DNA of 9,789 nucleotides from assembly GCA_031275145.1 (NCBI GenBank), contig JAISPE010000132.1, positions 1-9,789 on the forward strand, read 5' to 3'. Position 1 is the first letter of the stretch, and each line of letters starts with the position of its first letter. A program made the position numbers and the translations under genes. A model generated the notes under the pieces. It was not told the DNA's origin, did not search any database, and saw only the letters and a list, made by a program, of their open reading frames with translations. This document shows positions 5,624 through 9,789 of the stretch, piece by piece. Source of the DNA: Prevotellaceae bacterium (GTDB lineage: Bacteria; Bacteroidota; Bacteroidia; Bacteroidales; UBA932).

Positions 5624-7521
5624 TTTGCCTGTATTTTTTGATAATAACGGGGATCTATAGTGTAATATTCATCGTTTTCCTCTATCAGAATATCGTCTAA
5701 CGATTCGTAACAGAGTTCGTTAATGCTTTCGACAAGCTGGTTTTTCATGACGCCGTTCGACTTTGCGAACGTTTCCATGTCGCTGTGCGATACGGAAAAA
5801 CCGTTTCCGGTGAAAAGAGACAGCGCCGCCGACTGTATCTGCGAAAATCCGATGTCGCCGGTGTTTACTGACGGTGTGTTTTCCACGGTTTTATCGACGG
5901 TTTTACCGGCATCGCCGTTTACGTTTACGTTTTCATCTTCGGCATCGTCTTTCAGATATTCGTTTAGAAGCGTAACCGATTCGGCGTGCTGCCGCTGAAT
6001 TTCCGCAACAGACCGGCTGTCTATCCGTATTTTTTTCCTGAAGATTTCGGGAACATCGTTTAACACGCCGTTCAGGTCCTTACTCCAGATTAACTTCGTT
6101 AATATCTTTTTAAAAGCGCCGCTCTGTTCTTCATTTTTAAACAGTTTGACAATCCGCGCATTTAACTCGAATATCTGTGCGATAACGGGATATTTCTTTT
6201 TTACTGTTCTTGTTGCCTCGTTCAGGTTTCGGTTTATGACCAGCGAGTACAGCCGTCTTTCAGTAAGTATCTGATGATTGACGGCACATGCTTTCAGATA
6301 GCAGAGGTACAGTTTTACTGCCGTTTCCATGTCGTGCTTCATCATAAATGCAGTGGCGCTGTAAAACAGGCTTTCGCTGTTGTTTTTATTCAGTTCCGTG
6401 ACTTCGTCAAAAAACTGTTTGCCGTTACTGTAATTTTTTTTAAGTTCCTGCAGGTATTTACTCCTCAGCTGCGGAAAGTAAACGCACAGTTTTTTCATGT
6501 CCGGCGGAGGCTCGTTCTTAATGAGTTCGGAAACAGTTTGCGTTACTTTGGAAAATATTTTCTCTTCGTATATTTTTTGAACATTTACCGGATAGCCTGT
6601 ATGCATGCCTGTTTTTGCGCATCCGCAAAGTTCGCGAATGGCGTTTTCGCAGTATTTGAAAATATGCGTATATATCATGTTTGCAGCCCAGTCCGTTCCG
6701 TATACCGCACGCGACAAGCCCAGCAGTCCGGCAACGTATGCGACTTCCGCATCGAGGGTTGTTCCTTCAGCGGCATATCTGTTTTTCAGTTCGTTTATGA
6801 CTGCACAGTAGAGTTTTATTATTTTCAGCATGCACATGTCAATATTGTTGAATTTATTTGACGTATAATGCAACTGATTCAGATTCCTTATCTCTTCCCT
6901 GCTCAGGTTCAGTCTGTCCTTATATCTGCCGCCCAGTTTCCAGCGATTATATTCTTCCTCCTTAACTTTTTCCGCTCTTTCGTTATCTCCCCATTCTTTC
7001 AGTTTCCTGATTAAATATGTATTCGCAAACGGTTTTATCTGTGGATAATACTGTCCGAGCAGTTTCAGCTGTTTTTCCAGTTCCGCGATGTTTCTGTGAA
7101 TATTGGATTTGTCCAGCAATTCGAACATGAGTATGAAAGCGTAGTTTATATTTCCCTTCAAATCCGGATATTCGCCGGCCGCAAACCTGTCCCTGAAATA
7201 GAAATAAAACTGACGCTGTTCGTTTGTTGCCTGAAAAATTTCGGAATATGACAGTATATAACGGTATCCCCAGTATGGAACGCTGACAGGCTGTCCGTCG
7301 GCGCCGGCGGGAGTAAGGTCTACAATCGAATTGTTATCCGTGACAGTCCGGGCGTCGGCAGTACCCTGATATGCCGGCATATTTTGCTGCGATCCGGCAG
7401 ATTCCGGTTGCGTTTCCGGAACCGGTTTGCCGGAAGATTTTCCCGCCGCTTTATTTTTGATAACCTTTGATATACCAATAATAAGAAATATAACCAACAA
7501 TCCAGTTAAAAAAAATCTCAT
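5620..7521 (-). CDS. sngA: Shango-type membrane-anchored TerB-N/TerB-C protein SngA
   Basis: I place the start at ATG 7521 (633 residues). A TTG at 7530 would add only three residues. Residues 3-18 form a hydrophobic segment (FFLTGLLVIFLIIGIS) followed by many lysines (K19, K22, K24, K28, K32), predicting an inner-membrane anchor with the rest in the cytoplasm. A low-complexity P/G/Q/T linker runs to about 80. Next comes a TerB-N-like domain (YWGYRYILSYSEIFQ from 83, then EQRQFYFYFRDRFAAGEYPDL at about 101-121), then a long helical middle. An acidic N/T-rich linker (525-557) precedes a C-terminal TerB-C-like domain (about 559-625: MKNQLVESINELCYESLDD then LIEENDEYYTIDP). TerB-like domains are linked to tellurite/stress systems and possibly metal binding. 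First gene of the operon, in the sngA position. Domain calls are by eye. Confidence 0.82.
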   Translation of the reverse strand: MRFFLTGLLVIFLIIGISKVIKNKAAGKSSGKPVPETQPESAGSQQNMPAYQGTADARTVTDNNSIVDLTPAGADGQPVSVPYWGYRYILSYSEIFQATNEQRQFYFYFRDRFAAGEYPDLKGNINYAFILMFELLDKSNIHRNIAELEKQLKLLGQYYPQIKPFANTYLIRKLKEWGDNERAEKVKEEEYNRWKLGGRYKDRLNLSREEIRNLNQLHYTSNKFNNIDMCMLKIIKLYCAVINELKNRYAAEGTTLDAEVAYVAGLLGLSRAVYGTDWAANMIYTHIFKYCENAIRELCGCAKTGMHTGYPVNVQKIYEEKIFSKVTQTVSELIKNEPPPDMKKLCVYFPQLRSKYLQELKKNYSNGKQFFDEVTELNKNNSESLFYSATAFMMKHDMETAVKLYLCYLKACAVNHQILTERRLYSLVINRNLNEATRTVKKKYPVIAQIFELNARIVKLFKNEEQSGAFKKILTKLIWSKDLNGVLNDVPEIFRKKIRIDSRSVAEIQRQHAESVTLLNEYLKDDAEDENVNVNGDAGKTVDKTVENTPSVNTGDIGFSQIQSAALSLFTGNGFSVSHSDMETFAKSNGVMKNQLVESINELCYESLDDILIEENDEYYTIDPRYYQKIQAK

Positions 7522-7582
7522 AACAATCAACTGTTTTTAATTTTATTTCCGTCAATTACACTCTGTCTGTTTATGTTTCCGG

Positions 7583-7615
7583 GCGCCTGTCTGTCTAACC
7601 GGAACAGACCGGCGC
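7583..7615. promoter_or_regulatory. GC-rich palindrome in the sngA leader, candidate operator or 5' hairpin
   Basis: Arms GCGCCTGTCTGT (7583-7594) and ACAGACCGGCGC (7604-7615) are complementary at 11 of 12 positions around a 9-nt loop. An overlapping alternative pairs TGTTTCCGG near 7573-7582 with CCGGAACA. The palindrome touches the -7 match at 7615-7622, so it would lie at the transcription start. It stands out as a GC island in an AT-rich spacer. No U-tract follows on the minus strand, which argues against a terminator. Confidence 0.4.
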
Positions 7616-7622
7616 AAATTTA
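7615..7622 (-). promoter_or_regulatory. Candidate -7 element of the sng operon (proximal)
   Basis: Minus strand reads TAAATTTG, matching TAnnTTTG. A start near 7607 would give a leader of about 85 nt to the sngA ATG. No -33 TTTG is seen at proper spacing. Confidence 0.3.
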
Positions 7623-7705
7623 TAACCGTATAAACATTAATAAAAACACGCCGTCTTTAATTAATGTTGCGCATATTGTCAGGGTTATTTGTTGTCTCAC
7701 CAGAA

Positions 7706-7713
7706 CAAACATA
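7706..7713 (-). promoter_or_regulatory. Candidate -7 element of the sng operon (distal)
   Basis: Minus strand reads TATGTTTG, a full match to TAnnTTTG. TTTC (7734-7737), one base off the -33 TTTG, lies 20 nt upstream, the usual spacing. A start near 7698 would give a leader of about 177 nt containing the GC-rich palindrome. It is the better of the two candidates. Confidence 0.4.
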
Positions 7714-7784
7714 TTATTTCAGTATAATTTAACGAAATTCATAATTATCTGTAAATATTAACATTTTAAAATATCTCATTCAAT

Positions 7785-7801
7785 AAATTTTATTAAAATT
7801 T
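7785..7801. repeat. AT-only palindrome downstream of the integrase
   Basis: AAATTTTATTAAAATTT is a perfect odd-length palindrome 45 nt beyond the integrase stop. It could be part of a weak terminator or a protein-binding site, but composition alone makes such palindromes common here. Confidence 0.25.
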
Positions 7802-7820
7802 GTTAGAGTAAACCTGAAAC

Positions 7821-7847
7821 AGTCCCTGTTTTTTGAAATCGGGGACT
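7821..7847 (-). terminator. Inverted repeat overlapping the integrase stop codon
   Basis: Arms AGTCCC (7821-7826) and GGGACT (7842-7847) enclose 15 nt. In minus RNA the inner UUU-CAA-AAA can pair as well, giving a stem with a symmetrical 3x3 internal loop. The distal arm includes part of the TAG stop (7846-7848). What follows (GUUUCAGGUUU) is only moderately U-rich, so termination is uncertain. A recombination-site role is possible because it adjoins the integrase gene. Confidence 0.35.
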
Positions 7848-9102
7848 ACGCCTCATCAAATTTCCGCATTGACATTTGTTTTAATCTGTCCACGATTTTA
7901 ATATAGGGTTTCATTGCGTTATAATCGCTGTGGCCTGTCCACGACATCACCACTTCTGCCGGAATGCCAAGATACAGTGAATTGACGACAAATGTCCGGC
8001 GACCGCAGTGTGTCGATAGCAGCTCGTATTTCGGATAAACCCTTTCGTACCGCTGTGAGCCTATAAAATACACTGTTCCCGTCTGCTCGTCGAATCCGAC
8101 AGTTTTTCCCATTTCCTTTAAATAATCGTTCATTTTTTGATTTGAAATAACCGGCAACGCCCTGTCGTTCGGAAATTCCGTATCCTTATACTTGTTCAGT
8201 ATTGCCCTGCTGTATTTGTTCAGTTCGATTTTCAGGCCGCTTACGGTCTTTTTTGTTACGACCGAGATATGGTCGTCTTTCACGTCTGAACGTTTCAGTT
8301 TATACACATCCGAGTGCCTCAGCGAAGTAAAGCAGCAGAAGCAAAACACGTCTCTGACATGTTCCAGATACTTCTGTTCAAATGTAAAATTATACAGTAG
8401 CATCAGTTCATCCCATGACAGATAAACAATCTCCCTGTCCGCTTTTTTCAGCTTGGGTTTGAACGTGTCGGGCAAATTGCCGTTATAATAACCGGCTCTT
8501 TTCGACCAGCGGAGAAAGCTTTTTATATAGGAAATATTGCGTTCCAGCGTCGTATTCCTGATAAGCATATCCTGCTGATACCGGACAAAGTCATTCAGCA
8601 TGTTTTCGGACAGGTTCTCGAACGACAGATTCGGATTGAACGAAAAAAGATGCGTCTTTATATTCTTTTGACGGGTATATGTTTTCACTGTCCACGAATG
8701 TAATATGCCTGTTTTTTCCATATATTCGTCCCACGCTTCAAACAGCGATACGGTTTCCGGCCCGTCTGCCTTACCGACGATGCGGTTAAAAACCGACCTG
8801 AACCCGTCGGTGTCCGGAACTGTTTTCGATTTCTCAAATTCCTCAAACGTTTCCGCTGCGGCATTTTCGTACCGCTGAATTTCCCTGTTGATTATGTTTG
8901 CCGGCACTTTCTTTTTGCCGTGCGTGGTATTGTTTTTGCAGCGTTGAGTTTCGACACTCCATTTTTCAACATCCACGCGGTAACCGACATTGAACGCTAC
9001 AATATTTTTGCTGTTATTCCACTTGACGCGCAGCCGGAGTTTCGCATCCTCTTTGCCATGCTCCCGGTCAAGCAGAAACTGACATATTCTCTTTATATTC
9101 AT
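7846..9102 (-). CDS. Tyrosine recombinase / site-specific integrase
   Basis: A 418-residue phage-type integrase that would cut and rejoin DNA at attachment sites. Residues 1-90 form an N-terminal arm-binding-like domain (LRLRVKWNN near 22-30, KNNTTHGKKKV at 56-66). Residues 115-220 form the SAM-like core-binding domain. The C-terminal catalytic domain has every expected residue: R262 in SLRHSDVYKL, lysine at K284/K285 (VTKKT), H365 and R368 in THCGRR, H391 in WTGH, and nucleophile Y400 in MKPYIKI. Length and style match integrases widespread in Bacteroidota mobile elements. ATG 9102 lies 5 nt after the stop of the upstream repeat-protein gene, so the two may share a transcript. The neighbouring sng operon in the same orientation suggests this recombinase moves, or once moved, the defence cassette. 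No attachment site could be identified. Confidence 0.92.
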   Translation of the reverse strand: MNIKRICQFLLDREHGKEDAKLRLRVKWNNSKNIVAFNVGYRVDVEKWSVETQRCKNNTTHGKKKVPANIINREIQRYENAAAETFEEFEKSKTVPDTDGFRSVFNRIVGKADGPETVSLFEAWDEYMEKTGILHSWTVKTYTRQKNIKTHLFSFNPNLSFENLSENMLNDFVRYQQDMLIRNTTLERNISYIKSFLRWSKRAGYYNGNLPDTFKPKLKKADREIVYLSWDELMLLYNFTFEQKYLEHVRDVFCFCCFTSLRHSDVYKLKRSDVKDDHISVVTKKTVSGLKIELNKYSRAILNKYKDTEFPNDRALPVISNQKMNDYLKEMGKTVGFDEQTGTVYFIGSQRYERVYPKYELLSTHCGRRTFVVNSLYLGIPAEVVMSWTGHSDYNAMKPYIKIVDRLKQMSMRKFDEA

Positions 9103-9107
9103 CTTAA

Positions 9108-9789
9108 TTAATAATATTCAATTTGACGTATATACATACATTCCGGCTTGTCATCTTTATATTCAACCCTTTTTATCCAGTTGTTTTTTGCGTCAAATTC
9201 AAGGTATTCGTATCGGATGACTGTTTTATCTAATTGTTGTTCAATGCAATTCCCGTTTTTGTCATATTCAAATAAAAAGATAGGATTACTTCGCAGGGTG
9301 TCATTACTGTATTCTTTTATTTCCTGTTTTTTTAGCTTTCCTTTTTTATATTCAAATAAATAGATAGAACTATCCTGTAAAATGTCTTTGTCATATCTTT
9401 TGACATCCTGTCTTATTAATTTCCCTCTTTTTAAATATTGTCTTATCTTCAATGTTCGTTTATTGTCGTTATAGTCTTTATAATCATATATGATATGACT
9501 TTCATTATTTGAAACATGATTTATTTTTTTGATAGATTCCTGTTTTCCGTTTTCGTCATATTCTATCTCCTCAACAATTTTATCGTTTTCCCGCCTGGGA
9601 ATCGTTTTCCCCATTATTTTACCTTTTTTGTCGAGTTTCGTGTATTCGACATATTTCCCCTTTTTATCAAAATCAATTTTAGTTTGATCGGGGTAATATT
9701 TGAGGTCTCCCGCTTCCAGTTTTCCGAATTTTTGTTCAACTTCGTACTCCTGAATCAAGATAGATTTGACATTTCCTTTTAAGGAATAA
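9108..9789 (-). CDS. YD/RHS-like repeat protein of unknown function, 5' end beyond the window
   Basis: The frame is open to the right edge, so the gene is truncated at its 5' end by the window. The in-frame TTG at 9758 is not a needed start, and ten more codons upstream (YSLKGNVKSI) fit the protein. The KGNVKSI...YE...FGK opening resembles secreted Bacteroidota repeat proteins, often lipoproteins, with degenerate YD motifs (YDENGK, YDKNGN, FDAKNNW). About 227 codons are visible, very rich in K, Y, D, E and N and markedly more AT-rich than the sng genes. A 28-residue unit (around DVKRYDKDILQDSSIYLFEY) is tandemly duplicated (EIKEYSNDTLRSNPIFLFEY). No catalytic motif is seen. Whether it carries a signal peptide cannot be judged because the N-terminus is missing. 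Its stop lies 5 nt before the integrase ATG. Function unknown. Confidence 0.75.
   Translation of the reverse strand, partial: YSLKGNVKSILIQEYEVEQKFGKLEAGDLKYYPDQTKIDFDKKGKYVEYTKLDKKGKIMGKTIPRRENDKIVEEIEYDENGKQESIKKINHVSNNESHIIYDYKDYNDNKRTLKIRQYLKRGKLIRQDVKRYDKDILQDSSIYLFEYKKGKLKKQEIKEYSNDTLRSNPIFLFEYDKNGNCIEQQLDKTVIRYEYLEFDAKNNWIKRVEYKDDKPECMYIRQIEYY
9240..9407 (-). repeat. 84-bp tandem duplication within the YD-repeat gene
   Basis: Two adjacent in-frame units, 9324-9407 and 9240-9323, encode 28-residue copies sharing the pattern (D/E)-(V/I)-K-x-Y-x-x-D-x-L...(F/Y)LFEY. The similarity is also visible in DNA, for example ATATTCAAATAAA starting at 9264 and at 9348. Phase is kept because 84 is a multiple of three. 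Confidence 0.65.

Larger units (their letters stand above)
7522..7845. other. AT-rich spacer between integrase and sng operon, probable sng promoter region
   Basis: This 324-nt gap has no credible gene. A plus-strand frame of 62 codons at 7573-7761 lacks any recognisable feature. It holds two TAnnTTTG matches on the minus strand, a GC-rich palindrome at 7583-7615 and AT palindromes next to the integrase. The gap suggests sngABC has its own promoter instead of depending on integrase transcription. Confidence 0.6.

Noticed and set aside
7573..7761. 62-codon plus-strand frame in the spacer before sngA
   Set aside because: It crosses the GC-rich palindrome and the predicted promoter elements, and shows no protein-like pattern.
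1..9789. CRISPR array or tRNA gene
   Set aside because: No regularly spaced direct repeats and no tRNA-like cloverleaf were seen. The repeats present are palindromic, sparse and irregularly spaced.

Overview
The window looks like an accessory region of a Bacteroidales-type (Bacteroidota) chromosome. Starts are ATG with little Shine-Dalgarno sequence, candidate promoters have the Bacteroidota -7 form TAnnTTTG, and the integrase and the Rpn-family protein resemble types common in that phylum. This assignment is inference from style and protein resemblance. Every gene I can support lies on the minus strand, so the window is read from high to low coordinates.

Right part (9789 to 7846): the 3' portion of a lysine- and tyrosine-rich gene with YD/RHS-like repeats, cut by the window edge, is followed after only 5 nt by a complete tyrosine recombinase with all catalytic residues. 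A 324-nt AT-rich spacer (7845-7522) follows. It holds candidate promoters and a GC-rich palindrome.

Centre (7521 to 2181): a three-gene operon joined by two 4-nt ATGA overlaps. It encodes a membrane-anchored TerB-N/TerB-C protein, a BrxD/DUF2791-like P-loop ATPase and an Lhr/BrxHI-like superfamily 2 helicase. Content and order match the Shango anti-phage system (sngA-sngB-sngC). The helicase and ATPase pair also resembles BrxHI/BrxD of BREX, but no methylase, PglZ or BrxC is visible here. The likely logic is that the TerB protein places or senses at the inner membrane while the ATPase and helicase act on foreign nucleic acid. That logic is inference.

Left part (2180 to 1): a repeat-rich stretch with short palindromic repeats and an internally deleted, frameshifted transposase remnant bracketed by an imperfect 25-bp inverted repeat. 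Next come a perfect 17-bp AT-only inverted repeat, a candidate promoter and an apparently structured leader RNA. The last feature is an Rpn-family (PD-(D/E)XK) recombination-promoting nuclease that runs off the left edge.

Overall this reads as a small defence island: a Shango-like operon next to an integrase, bordered by mobile-element debris and an Rpn nuclease. The points most worth checking are the Shango assignment and its integrase linkage, the two-element leader of the rpn gene, and the deletion-derivative IS with its inverted repeats.
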